A DNA stretch of 64,000 nucleotides from NCBI GenBank assembly GCA_016712415.1, contig JADJRC010000002.1, positions 496,001-560,000 on the forward strand. Direction: 5' to 3'. The notes beneath the pieces are model-generated. The model made no database searches. It worked only from the letters and a program-made list of their open reading frames with translations, and was not told the origin of the DNA. The position numbers and the translations under genes are program-made. Source of the stretch: Lewinellaceae bacterium (GTDB lineage Bacteria > Bacteroidota > Bacteroidia > Chitinophagales > Saprospiraceae). How positions within the stretch are numbered: position 1 is the stretch's first letter; every line of letters starts with the position of its first letter. Shown here piece by piece: positions 27,124 to 36,113 of the stretch.

Positions 27124-27510
27124 TTAAAGTGCTTCCGTGAACGCACTGGAATAACCCTGCTCCGACATCAGGTGATACCGGAACATGCCCAAAGGTGAGT
27201 CGCGCGACTGCCAAAAATTGGCAGGATGGAAAAAATCAGTATTTATACTACCGCCTCTGATAGCGAGCAGCTTTTCCGGACCGATTATTATAGAAAAATC
27301 CAGTTTTACCGGTTCGGAATAAAAATAGGTATTGGCCTGCTTGTCGTATGCAATAGGGAACCCCTGGCACTTCAGTTCTTTTATCAACCGGTATACATTG
27401 CGTTCGCTTACAGACAAACGCGAGGCAAGTTGCTCGGGCGAGCCGGTGGCCCGGGTTCTGATAAGGTGGTCTATGCGTTGTAGGAAAAAAAGATTTGAAA
27501 TGATTTTCAT
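27124..27510 (-). CDS. HTH_11-type DNA-binding protein next to the lanthipeptide operon
   Basis: The protein has 128 residues from the ATG at 27510 (MKIISNLFFLQRIDHLIRTR). Residues about 15-60 form a DeoR-like winged helix-turn-helix (GSPEQLASRLSVSERNVYRL with IKELKCQGFPIAYDKQ). The tail is short and has no sugar-binding domain (FSIIIGPEKLLAIRGGSINT). It precedes the precursor by 69 bp on the same strand, so it probably regulates the cluster. Direct DNA targets are not evident. Confidence 0.75.
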   Translation of the reverse strand: MKIISNLFFLQRIDHLIRTRATGSPEQLASRLSVSERNVYRLIKELKCQGFPIAYDKQANTYFYSEPVKLDFSIIIGPEKLLAIRGGSINTDFFHPANFWQSRDSPLGMFRYHLMSEQGYSSAFTEAL

Positions 27511-27650
27511 AAGCAGGTATTTCAGCGATACAATAACTCTACCAGCAGGCAAACGTGAATCAGTAGAATAGTCCGGCTCAATTACAGGCATACGCTGTAA
27601 CCTTGGCAATCCGTTTTGAAAGGGGTAAAGATGAAGGGGGAGAGAAATTT

Positions 27651-27690
27651 ATTTCACGCCATTTCGCGCCATTTTGGGCCATTTTGGGCC
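27651..27690. repeat. Four 10-bp tandem repeats
   Basis: Four consecutive 10-mers of the form ATTTnnnGCC occur in a row: ATTTCACGCC, ATTTCGCGCC, then ATTTTGGGCC twice. They lie between the HTH gene and the lysozyme gene. They could be an operator or simple slippage. Confidence 0.6.
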
Positions 27691-27846
27691 AGCAAACCAA
27701 TTGCGGCGGCGTTCCTGGGCATGTAATACTCAAATCCGGCACGAAATATGACCGTTCAAAATTTGTCGGCTCAGGGCTAAACAAGCTGTTAAGTAGTGCA
27801 AAAGCCGAATGTCGCGCCTTAATTTGCAGCCTCAACTTTTGCAGCA

Positions 27847-28566
27847 ATGAGAATTTTTTCACTCCTACTGTTCCTACTGTCGCCTTTGTGGATCGTGCGC
27901 CATAGCGGTGCGCCCGATTTCAAAACGATCGAACTGCAGGGAGTGGATGTTTCGCATCATCAACGGCGTATTGACTGGGACATGGTGGTAGATAAACAGA
28001 CGCTGGATTTTGCCTTTGTGAAGGCTACAGAAGGGCATGAATACCGCGACAGCCTTTTCCGCCGAAACTGGGATGCCCTGCGGCGGCTCGGTATTCGGCG
28101 CGGCGCCTACCACTTTTTCCGTGCCTACGGTTGCGGCCAGGAGCAGGCCATGAATTACCTGCATACCGTCGAAATGATGCCGGGCGATATTGCGCCGGTT
28201 CTCGACATTGAGCGCACCGATGGCGTCTCCCCCGAAATCATGGTGGAAGAGGCCAGGTTGTGGCTGCAAATTGTGGAAAGCCACCTGGGGATCAAACCCA
28301 TTATCTACACCAACCAGTTGTTTTACGAACAATATCTTGTGGGACATTTCGAGGGGTATCCGCTCTGGATCGCCCGTTATTCCGAGTCCTGGCCACTGCT
28401 GGCCACCGGTGAACGCTGGAAAATATGGCAGTATTCCAGTGAAGGCACCCTGGCAGGAATACCCGAAAAAGTCGACCTGAACCTGTTTCCCGGCTCTTCC
28501 GATATGCTCGACCAGTTGTGCTGGTTCCCGGCTTCCGTGATCCGCGATGTAGAGGCGGCGCCCTGA
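27847..28566 (+). CDS. GH25-family lysozyme
   Basis: The 239-residue protein starts with a signal or anchor helix (MRIFSLLLFLLSPLWIV). GH25 motifs follow in order: ELQGVDVSHHQRRIDWDMV, FAFVKATEGHEYRDSLF, GAYHFFRAYGCGQEQA, the catalytic DxE in VLDIERTDGVS, and PIIYTNQLFYEQYL with WIARYSESW and WKIWQYSSEG. The fold cleaves the beta-1,4 bond between MurNAc and GlcNAc in peptidoglycan. The length is that of a single catalytic domain. A near-consensus -7 box lies 5 nt before the ATG. Confidence 0.92.
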   Translation: MRIFSLLLFLLSPLWIVRHSGAPDFKTIELQGVDVSHHQRRIDWDMVVDKQTLDFAFVKATEGHEYRDSLFRRNWDALRRLGIRRGAYHFFRAYGCGQEQAMNYLHTVEMMPGDIAPVLDIERTDGVSPEIMVEEARLWLQIVESHLGIKPIIYTNQLFYEQYLVGHFEGYPLWIARYSESWPLLATGERWKIWQYSSEGTLAGIPEKVDLNLFPGSSDMLDQLCWFPASVIRDVEAAP

Positions 28567-28646
28567 ATGCCCACTGCCGGTCTGTTATTCCCTTAAAGTT
28601 TTGGTTTTTTGACGAAAACATGTCCCCTGCTCATGCCCGGGCTGTG

Positions 28647-28654
28647 TACCTTTG
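28647..28654 (+). promoter_or_regulatory. Bacteroidota -7 box for the M28 peptidase
   Basis: TACCTTTG matches TAnnTTTG exactly and lies 18 nt before the ATG at 28673. Confidence 0.5.
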
Positions 28655-28672
28655 CGGTCAAAATCTTGTAAC

Positions 28673-29908
28673 ATGAAGTCATTTGCCCTCTCCCTCATTT
28701 GCCTGCTCTGGACTGCCCAGTCCCTTTTTTCCCAAAACATATCGGAAAAAAATCTTCAAAAAAACATTGCCTACCTGGCCTCCGATAAACTCAAAGGACG
28801 CGCTACCGGTACCAGGGAAGAGCGCAAAGCGGCCGGGTATATCGCCAAACAGTTTAAAAAAACAGGACTCAGTCCCAAAGGCGACAACAACACTTATCTG
28901 CACGGTTTTACCTTCAAAAAATCGTCCGATCCGCACGGCAATGTGGCTGAAAACGCCCCGCAGATCAACAGCCAGAACGTGGTGGGATACCTCGACAACC
29001 AGGCCGAATACACGATTGTCATCGGCGCACACTACGATCACCTCGGCCTGGGCCACGATCATAACTCGCTGGAAGTCAACCCGGAAGGGAAGATACACAA
29101 CGGCGCCGACGACAATGCCAGCGGCACCTCGGGCGTGATCGAACTGGCGCGTTATTTCGCCCAAAACGGCGTGAAAGAATCCCACAACTTTCTGTTCCTG
29201 TGCTTTTCGGGTGAAGAACTGGGGCTGGTAGGCTCTAAAAAATACACCGAAAACCCCACAATCGACCTTTCCAAGGTCAGTTTTATGGTCAATATGGACA
29301 TGATCGGCCGGCTGAACGACGAGAAACGCCTAATGGTCGGCGGCGTCGGCACCGCACCCGATTTTGTACCGACTGTGACCGGCCTAAAAGGCGATTTTCT
29401 GGTAAAACTCGACAGTGCAGGCATCGGCCCGAGCGACCACACTTCGTTTTACCTGAAAAACATACCGGTGCTGTTCTTTTTTACCGGCCAGCATTCGGAT
29501 TACCACAAACCCTCCGACGATATTGAGAAAGTAAATATCAAGGGTGAAATGGCGGTGCTCGATTTTGCCGTACGCGTCATCGAAGCCCTCGACAAAAAGC
29601 CGAAACTCAGCTTTCAGGAAACCAAATCCAACCAGTCGGATACCCCGAGCTTCAAGGTTACGCTCGGTATCATGCCCGACTACGTCTGGGAAGGCGAAGG
29701 CGTACACGTCGATGGCGTGACCGACGGCCGGCCTGCAGCCAGGGCAGGCATGAAAAAAGGCGATATAATTGTCGGACTCGGCGATTTTGAAGTGAAAAAC
29801 ATCCGTGATTACATGAAAGCCCTCGCCGCTTTCAAAAAAGGCGACAGTACGACGGTAAAAGTAAAACGGGAAAAAGAAGAAAAAACACTGCCCGTCACAT
29901 TTCAGTAG
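28673..29908 (+). CDS. Secreted M28 aminopeptidase with C-terminal PDZ domain
   Basis: The protein has 411 residues from the ATG at 28673, where the signal peptide starts (MKSFALSLICLLWTAQSLFS). Zinc-site motifs of M28 follow: VIGAHYDHLGLG, HNGADDNASGTSGVIELARY, LFLCFSGEELGLVGSKKY, FMVNMDMIGRLND, and a late histidine in FFFTGQHSDYHKPSDD. These supply the two-zinc centre and the general-base Glu (SGEELG). Residues about 325-411 are a PDZ domain (DGVTDGRPAARAGMKKGDII). The family removes N-terminal residues from peptides outside the cytoplasm. Confidence 0.94.
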   Translation: MKSFALSLICLLWTAQSLFSQNISEKNLQKNIAYLASDKLKGRATGTREERKAAGYIAKQFKKTGLSPKGDNNTYLHGFTFKKSSDPHGNVAENAPQINSQNVVGYLDNQAEYTIVIGAHYDHLGLGHDHNSLEVNPEGKIHNGADDNASGTSGVIELARYFAQNGVKESHNFLFLCFSGEELGLVGSKKYTENPTIDLSKVSFMVNMDMIGRLNDEKRLMVGGVGTAPDFVPTVTGLKGDFLVKLDSAGIGPSDHTSFYLKNIPVLFFFTGQHSDYHKPSDDIEKVNIKGEMAVLDFAVRVIEALDKKPKLSFQETKSNQSDTPSFKVTLGIMPDYVWEGEGVHVDGVTDGRPAARAGMKKGDIIVGLGDFEVKNIRDYMKALAAFKKGDSTTVKVKREKEEKTLPVTFQ

Positions 29909-30019
29909 GCAGCGGCTGTTGCAGGCTGCGAACAATCAGGGGCTTGCGTTGTTATGGCCCGGGAAATGTTTTTGCACCCCGAAACCTCATTTGCTTCACA
30001 CACTTCACATCTATTGCAT

Positions 30020-30433
30020 ATGTATCCGATAGCACTTACGACACCGATGGCCCAGGATTTGACCGAATATGGCTTTGAATCGCTGGAAACGCCTGCCGAC
30101 GTAGAACAGGTATTTGAAAATCAGCAGGGCACGGCGCTGTTGGTGGTAAACAGCGTGTGCGGCTGCGCAGCAGCCATGGCTCGCCCCGGCGCAAAACACT
30201 CGTTAAAAAATGCCAAACGCCCGGATCATCTGTACACCGTTTTTGCGGGTGTGGATGCCGAAGCCACGGCAAAAGCGCGCGAATACCTGCTTCCTTATCC
30301 GCCGTCGTCGCCCAGCATTGCGCTGTTTAAAGACGGTAAACTGGTTCACTTCCTGGAGCGCCGCCACATAGAAGGCCGCCCTGCAGAAGCCATTGCAGAA
30401 AACCTGCGCGCCGCCTACGAGCAGTACTGCTGA
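30020..30433 (+). CDS. Bacilliredoxin (BrxA/BrxB, YphP/YqiW family)
   Basis: The protein has 137 residues from the ATG at 30020 (MYPIALTTPMAQDLTEYGFE); an in-frame extension to 29954 is not supported by the family. The redox motif is CGC in VVNSVCGCAAAMARPG, the family hallmark. PPSSPSIALFKDGKLVHF and the ERRHIEGR segment also match. In Bacillus such proteins remove bacillithiol from oxidised proteins; in Bacteroidota they act as thiol-disulfide exchangers. Confidence 0.92.
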   Translation: MYPIALTTPMAQDLTEYGFESLETPADVEQVFENQQGTALLVVNSVCGCAAAMARPGAKHSLKNAKRPDHLYTVFAGVDAEATAKAREYLLPYPPSSPSIALFKDGKLVHFLERRHIEGRPAEAIAENLRAAYEQYC

Positions 30434-30439
30434 TCCATT

Positions 30440-31159
30440 CTACAATTTGCGCAGCACGGTAGTTTTGGTGAAATCCGGGGTGTAGGCCACCGGCGCATAC
30501 CGGTCTGATTCTGTCTTAAATTGCGTGCGAATGATATCCTGAAAAGGGGCGAGATAATACGGGCGTTCGGTATTGTCGACCACCAGTAACCCGCCCTTTT
30601 TCAGGTGTGGCAATGCCTGCTGTATGCAGGACGGTCGCGCCCGCCCGTCTACCAGGATCAGATCGAAATACGCCTCGGGAAAACGGTCGATGCTGCGTGC
30701 ATACCGCTCAAAACTGAGCCCTTCCTTTCCCCCGGCTTTGCTGGCAAAATCCATGGGGTTTTCGGGGGAACGCCTGCTGTTCCCTTCCACCGGCTCCGGG
30801 ACGATAAACTCGCCGTTCCAGTTCGTGTATCCTTTCTCGCCGATAATTTTAGTGAGCGTTGCAAACCACGCTTCATGGTCTTCAACCGTTGTCACTTCAG
30901 CGACATTTTTACAAAAAAACAAAGTCGAGCCGCCACCTCCATATTCAAAGACCTTATATTCAGGCCGCAGATTTTTTTCCAGATATTCACAGGCAGGGAA
31001 GTTGATCCAGGGCATTTCATCAACAACAGAATTTCGATTGGCTTTAAAGGAATCGCTCCATCTTTTCCGGTAAGACCATAGTTGGCTGAATTGTGCCCGA
31101 TTGTCAGCATATTTTAAAGATTGCCAGATAAAAAAAGGCAAGGTGTTTTTCCAGGACAT
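30440..31159 (-). CDS. SAM-dependent methyltransferase-like protein
   Basis: The 239-residue protein has a Rossmann methyltransferase core. Motif I is YKVFEYGGGGSTLFFCKN, with the acidic VTTVEDHEAWFATL after it. Motif IV is YFDLILVDGRARPSCIQQAL, and post-motif LKKGGLLVVDNTERPYYL follows. The segment EFIVPEPVEGNSRRSPENP interrupts the region between the SAM-binding and catalytic parts and has the look of a coding repeat insertion. The substrate is unknown. It converges on the bacilliredoxin gene. Confidence 0.8.
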   Translation of the reverse strand: MSWKNTLPFFIWQSLKYADNRAQFSQLWSYRKRWSDSFKANRNSVVDEMPWINFPACEYLEKNLRPEYKVFEYGGGGSTLFFCKNVAEVTTVEDHEAWFATLTKIIGEKGYTNWNGEFIVPEPVEGNSRRSPENPMDFASKAGGKEGLSFERYARSIDRFPEAYFDLILVDGRARPSCIQQALPHLKKGGLLVVDNTERPYYLAPFQDIIRTQFKTESDRYAPVAYTPDFTKTTVLRKL

Positions 31160-31261
31160 AGCAGCGTGCGAGTTTGAAGCAAAGGAAGGGAAAAGGGAAA
31201 TTCTGCTGAATCAAGCCTTTTATAAATAATACTTATACTCAAAACCCTTAAATAAAAAAAC

Positions 31262-34200
31262 ATGAAACGCTTCTATCCTGCCCTTTTCTGCTGCTGCCTG
31301 GGTTTTTCTCTCGCAGCCCAAACCGTGATTAACGGTGTTGTCAATGTTTATACACCAGTGTCGTCATTCGTTTGCGACAGCAGCAGCCTGGTCGTAGGTA
31401 ATTCGACGGGATTCTCTGCGGGCGACAAGGTGCTGCTGGTACAAATGAAAGGCGCTGCAGTAAGCCTGGCCAACAATGCGACATTTGGAGATGTAACAGA
31501 CACCGGCAACGCCGGCAATTACGAATTTAACCGGATCGCGAGCATCAGCGGTAATGAAATACGCCTCCAGTTTGCCCTGATCCATTCTTATGATGTTGCT
31601 GGAAAGGTACAACTGGTGCGTGTGCCGGAATACGACAACGTGACAGCCAACAACCTTACCTGCAAGGCATGGGACGGCACAACGGGCGGCGTCCTGGCCA
31701 TTGATGTGGCCGGTACGCTGACCCTCCAGGGCAATATCGACGTAAGCGCCAAAGGATTCAGGGGAGGCATGGTGTTCGATACGGACAATGCCGGGGATAA
31801 TGAAACGCAATATTTCTACCCGTTTTCCCCTGCCCTGTCGGCTGAAAAAGGAGAGGGAACTGCCCTGATTCCGGTCAATCAGTCTTTTGGCCGCGGTAAG
31901 GCAGCGACCGGCGGCGGCGGCGGTAACGCCCATAACGCTGGCGGTGGCGGTGGCGCCAACGGCGGTAGCGGCGGTAATGGCGGACTGGAGTATTTCAATA
32001 CGCCTGGTTCTCCTACCCCCGGAACAAATGGCGTCGGCGGCGCAGGTCTTTTTAACTTTAGCACCCAAAGGATATTGCTGGGCGGCGGCGGTGGCGCCGG
32101 TCATACCAACGACAATGTTGGCACCTCCGGCGGCCAGGGCGGCGGCATAGTACTGTTAAAAGCCAATGCCCTGGAAGCCAACGGTTTCAAAATAATGGCC
32201 AACGGCGCCGATGTCGTGGCAGACGGAACAAACCGAAACGACGGCCAGGGCGGCGGCGGCGCAGGCGGTACTGTTTTGCTTTTGGCTTCGCAGGTGACCG
32301 GCAACCTTACCCTGGAACTGAAAGGCGGCAACGGCGGCGACTGCCTCTTTTTTGTCCAGTCGCAGATTATCGGCCCCGGCGGCGGCGGCAACGGCGGCAA
32401 ACTGGCGATCTCCCAGCTCTTTCCCAATGTGACCGTGACCCTCAACGGCGGACAGAACGGAATAGCCAATCAAAACATGACCAATGGCGCGCAGCCCGGC
32501 CAGCCCGGCTCCCTGCTCTTTCCATTGCTTTCCCTGGAAGAAGGAACGCTGCCGGCCGGACCCATGCCCGACCTCGGTCCCGATGTTATCCTTTGCGTCT
32601 ACAGCACCGTTGTGTTCGATGCGGGACCGGGCTTTGCATCGTACCTGTGGCAGGACGGCTCCACCGGACAAACCTTTGCCGCAACAGCCTTCGATATTTA
32701 CTGGGTAGAAGTGACGGACTCGTGCGGCAACACGCAGCGGGACTCGGTGCTGCTGACGGGCAATCTGATCAACGACACCCAGTTCGGCGACGTAGACCTT
32801 TGCGCGGGCGCATCGCTGACCCTGACGCTTCCGGGTTTCGACAACTATGCCTGGGCGCCTGCCGCCGGGCTGAGTTGTACCGATTGTGCGGATGTGACCA
32901 TTCAGCCCGCCGCAACGACTACCTATACCCTGTTGGCCACAACGAATGACGGCTGCGTCCTGAATGACACCTTTATCGTCACGGTTGTTCCCCTGCCGGA
33001 ACGCACCGAAACGATTGAGTTTTGTCCGGGCGGCTCCGCGACGGTCCTCGGCATGACCTATACCCAGCCGATCACAATTACCGATATCCTCCCGGCATCG
33101 GGCGCAGGATGTGACACCATTGTCACATATATTCTGAAATTCTCGCCGGTCGACCTCACGTTCCGGTTCGACGACCTGGTGTGCAACAACGGTCAGATCG
33201 ACCTGCATTATACCATATGCAACCTTGGCAGCGGCCCCGCTCCGGCGGAGGCGCCGGTAACCTTTTACGATGCCGACCCGACCCTGCTGGCCGCCTCTGT
33301 TCTCGGTACCTACACCATCAACACGGCCGGACTCGACAGTTGCGCAACCGGCGTCATCGCCGATGTAGGCGACCAGATGTTCCCCGACGGCGCGCCTCCC
33401 GGTACGGTGGTTTTTTCTGTCGTCAATTTCGACGGCTCCCTGCCCACGCCATTCTCTTTCAACGATTTTCCCGTCACAGGCATAGAAGAATGTAACTATG
33501 AAAACAACCAGGATGACCTGATGGTGCAGTTTCCCGTGAGTCCTGTGCTCAATCTGGGCCCTGATGTTGCGCTGTGTACAGACGACAGCACCGTCGTGTT
33601 CGACGCCGGGCCGGGCTTCGTTTCCTACCTGTGGCAGGACGGCTCGACGGACCAGACTTTTGCGGCTACAGCATTCGACTATTACTGGGTGGAAGTAACG
33701 GATGCCTGCGGGTTCAAGCAACGCGATACCGTATTGCTGACCGTCAGCCTCATCAACGACACCCAATTCGGCGACGTGGATATCTGTGCCGGTGAATCCC
33801 TGTTCCTGACGCTGCCGGGCTTCGACAGCTATACCTGGTCGCCGGCGGCCGGCCTGAGTTGTACCGACTGTGCGGACGTGGTCGTTCAACCCGCCGAGAC
33901 GACCACCTACACCCTGCTGGCCATTACGACCGACGGCTGTGTGCTGAACGATTCTTTCACCGTCACGGTCATTCCGCTGCCGACACGCGCCGAAACAATT
34001 GACTTCTGCAAAGGAGACACCGTATTGATCAACGGGATGGCCTACACCCAGCCGGGAACGGTGCAGGAAAACATCCCTGCCACAATCGGCTGCGACACCA
34101 TTGTTACCTACACCCTTCAATATATTGTCGCGCCCAACGCATCCATATCCATCCAATGCGTCGACGATATCAACATCGCCACGCAGTCGGGCACCGGCCC

Positions 34201-35107
34201 GGTCGTGGTTGATTATGCACTGCCGACCTTTGCCAGCGATTGTCCATGTCCCGGCGTATCGCTCAGTCTGACAGCCGGACTGCCTCCGGGAAGCACCTTC
34301 CCGCTTGGCGAAACGGAAGTGTGCTATGAGGTCAGTGACAGTTGCGGCAACGCCGCCTCCTGCTGTTTCATCGTAAACATCAGGGAAGCGTTGCCCTGCG
34401 ATGTCAAAGTGATTGGCTGTATGAAATATGAACTGCTGGAAATCACACGAAATACACAGTTGGAAAAGACCTATCGCATTCGCGTGACAAACAACTGCCC
34501 GAATCCGATGACCTACGTCGCAATACAGTTGCCCGCCGGGGTGACAGCGGTGAAACCGGCCAATCTTTCCGTGTTTACCACGCAAGACGGTCGTAATTAC
34601 GACGTGCGCAACCCTAATTTCTCGCCATTCTACTCCATTCGTTTTAAATCGACGGCGGATAGCATATCGAACGGCGAATCCGATATTTTCTATTACACCC
34701 TGCCTCCCCAGGCCACTCCGGACTATATCCACATTACGGCAAGGCTGGAACCGCAGGTGTTTTACGAAGCGCACCTCAACACGTTCAATTGCCCGGTATT
34801 GCCGGAAGACGATATGCGGCCTGCTCCGGATGCCAGGGAGGCCGGACCGGCAGCGCAGCAACTCCGGGTATTCCCGAACCCGACAAGCGGCGAACTGTTT
34901 GCCGATTTGTCGGAATGGGAGGGGCAACAAGTGCAGGTAAATGTACTCGACAGCCGTGGGGCTGTGGTGCAATCGCTGAATGAAACGGCGGATTTTGCGC
35001 CGCAGGCCATACGATTGCCGTCAGGATTGACCAATGGCCTGTACGTGCTCGATGTTCGGACAGCAGATGGCAGGCGGCAGGCAATGCGGTTTGTATTACA
35101 GCGGTGA
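31262..35107 (+). CDS. Large T9SS-secreted surface protein with Gly-rich, Ig-like and HYR domains
   Basis: The 1281-residue protein has a signal peptide (MKRFYPALFCCCLGFSLAAQ). A Gly-rich region at about residues 215-400 has repeated GGGG units. Two near-identical modules (starting LGPDVILC and LGPDVALC) share YLWQDGST-QTFAATAFD and WVEVTD-CG and lie about 340 residues apart. Between them is a CARDB-like domain (LTFRFDDLVCNNGQIDLHYT). A HYR-like domain follows (VVVDYALPTFASDC, SDSCGNAASCCF). The end is a T9SS type A sorting domain (LRVFPNPTSGELFADLSEWE, GLYVLDVRTADGR). It should be exported and attached to the cell surface, likely as an adhesin or matrix protein. Confidence 0.88.
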   Translation: MKRFYPALFCCCLGFSLAAQTVINGVVNVYTPVSSFVCDSSSLVVGNSTGFSAGDKVLLVQMKGAAVSLANNATFGDVTDTGNAGNYEFNRIASISGNEIRLQFALIHSYDVAGKVQLVRVPEYDNVTANNLTCKAWDGTTGGVLAIDVAGTLTLQGNIDVSAKGFRGGMVFDTDNAGDNETQYFYPFSPALSAEKGEGTALIPVNQSFGRGKAATGGGGGNAHNAGGGGGANGGSGGNGGLEYFNTPGSPTPGTNGVGGAGLFNFSTQRILLGGGGGAGHTNDNVGTSGGQGGGIVLLKANALEANGFKIMANGADVVADGTNRNDGQGGGGAGGTVLLLASQVTGNLTLELKGGNGGDCLFFVQSQIIGPGGGGNGGKLAISQLFPNVTVTLNGGQNGIANQNMTNGAQPGQPGSLLFPLLSLEEGTLPAGPMPDLGPDVILCVYSTVVFDAGPGFASYLWQDGSTGQTFAATAFDIYWVEVTDSCGNTQRDSVLLTGNLINDTQFGDVDLCAGASLTLTLPGFDNYAWAPAAGLSCTDCADVTIQPAATTTYTLLATTNDGCVLNDTFIVTVVPLPERTETIEFCPGGSATVLGMTYTQPITITDILPASGAGCDTIVTYILKFSPVDLTFRFDDLVCNNGQIDLHYTICNLGSGPAPAEAPVTFYDADPTLLAASVLGTYTINTAGLDSCATGVIADVGDQMFPDGAPPGTVVFSVVNFDGSLPTPFSFNDFPVTGIEECNYENNQDDLMVQFPVSPVLNLGPDVALCTDDSTVVFDAGPGFVSYLWQDGSTDQTFAATAFDYYWVEVTDACGFKQRDTVLLTVSLINDTQFGDVDICAGESLFLTLPGFDSYTWSPAAGLSCTDCADVVVQPAETTTYTLLAITTDGCVLNDSFTVTVIPLPTRAETIDFCKGDTVLINGMAYTQPGTVQENIPATIGCDTIVTYTLQYIVAPNASISIQCVDDINIATQSGTGPVVVDYALPTFASDCPCPGVSLSLTAGLPPGSTFPLGETEVCYEVSDSCGNAASCCFIVNIREALPCDVKVIGCMKYELLEITRNTQLEKTYRIRVTNNCPNPMTYVAIQLPAGVTAVKPANLSVFTTQDGRNYDVRNPNFSPFYSIRFKSTADSISNGESDIFYYTLPPQATPDYIHITARLEPQVFYEAHLNTFNCPVLPEDDMRPAPDAREAGPAAQQLRVFPNPTSGELFADLSEWEGQQVQVNVLDSRGAVVQSLNETADFAPQAIRLPSGLTNGLYVLDVRTADGRRQAMRFVLQR

Positions 35108-35109
35108 AT

Positions 35110-35222
35110 TCAGGAGGTTGCGGGTTTCGGGTTAGGGAGGTTTCGGGTTTCGGGTACATTTTACGGGCAATTGTAAGCTGTATCTGCTACCCGCAACCCG
35201 CAACCTCCCCAACCCGCAACCT
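35110..35222. terminator. Long imperfect inverted repeat between convergent genes
   Basis: The left arm (GAGGTTGCGGGTTTCGGG and onward) is complementary to a right arm near 35185-35222 (CCCGCAACCCGCAACCTCC and onward), with about 40-bp arms around a 30-nt loop. The position between two convergent stops fits a bidirectional terminator. Confidence 0.55.
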
Positions 35223-35227
35223 CTTTT

Positions 35228-36031
35228 TCAAATATTCCCGCCAACAAAATTGACGCGCAGCACCTCCAACGCTTTTTCGTACACTGCGGCGTTGCAGGCC
35301 AGCATTTCCTGTTTTTCCATAAAGCCGTTTTCGCCGCTGAAGTCGGCGACCGTGCCACCCGCTTCGCGGACGAGCACTGCGCCTGCCGCGATATCCCAGG
35401 CATTCAGTCCGTATTCAAAAAAAATGTCGAAACGGCCGGCTGCTACCCAGGCCAGATCGAGAGCGGCCGAGCCAAAACGCCTGACCCCGCGCCCTTCGCG
35501 CATGAATTCGCGCATCACGCCAAACCACGCATCTGCACGACTGAAATTGTGGTAAGGAAAACCGGTAGCGATCAGGGCTTGCCGCATTTCCGTCCGTTTG
35601 CTCACCTGTATGGCCTTGCCGTTGCACCAGGCGCCGCCGCCTTTCCAGGCGTAAAACAATTCATCGGCAGGAACGTGGTGCACGATGCCGATCACCAGGT
35701 CGTCGCCCGATTTCAGGCCTACACTGACGGAATATTGCGGGACGTTGTACAGGAAATTGGTGGTGCCGTCCAACGGGTCGATGATCCATTGGAGTTCGGA
35801 GTCTCCCTGCTCCACGGTTTCCTCTTCCGTAATAAAAGAAGCTTCAGGCAGGATGCGCGACAGGCGTTCTACCAGCATTTCTTCGGCGGTGCGGTCCACA
35901 TAACTCACCAGACCGTTGAGGAATTTTTCTTCCACCTGTCCCGGTGCGACCTGACCGGATTCAGCGCGAATAAAAGCGGCCGTTTCCTGAACGGCCTGAG
36001 CAGCAAGTCGGGTAAAATGTTCCAGGTTCAT
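35228..36031 (-). CDS. suhB: Inositol-monophosphatase family phosphatase
   Basis: The protein has 267 residues from the ATG at about 36031 (MNLEHFTRLAAQAVQETAAF). Metal-site motifs are EEETVEQGDSE, the WIIDPLDGTTNFLYNVPQ motif and NAWDIAAGAVLVREAGGTV. These coordinate two or three magnesium ions in the FIG superfamily. It dephosphorylates inositol phosphate or a related sugar phosphate in the cytoplasm. The symbol is by family only; members also act on 3'-phosphoadenosine phosphate. Confidence 0.92.
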   Translation of the reverse strand: MNLEHFTRLAAQAVQETAAFIRAESGQVAPGQVEEKFLNGLVSYVDRTAEEMLVERLSRILPEASFITEEETVEQGDSELQWIIDPLDGTTNFLYNVPQYSVSVGLKSGDDLVIGIVHHVPADELFYAWKGGGAWCNGKAIQVSKRTEMRQALIATGFPYHNFSRADAWFGVMREFMREGRGVRRFGSAALDLAWVAAGRFDIFFEYGLNAWDIAAGAVLVREAGGTVADFSGENGFMEKQEMLACNAAVYEKALEVLRVNFVGGNI

Positions 36032-36113
36032 TTGCAAAGATGGAAAAATTCCGGCGGTACAACTTTAGCCGGCGCCGGCTGAAGCCGGCGGTACCGCGCC
36101 AGTTATTGTCAGT

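Noticed and set aside
32156..34972. 938-codon minus-strand frame opposite the large surface protein
   Set aside because: The plus-strand frame has a signal peptide, domain order and T9SS tail. The antisense frame has no recognisable domain and follows from codon bias.
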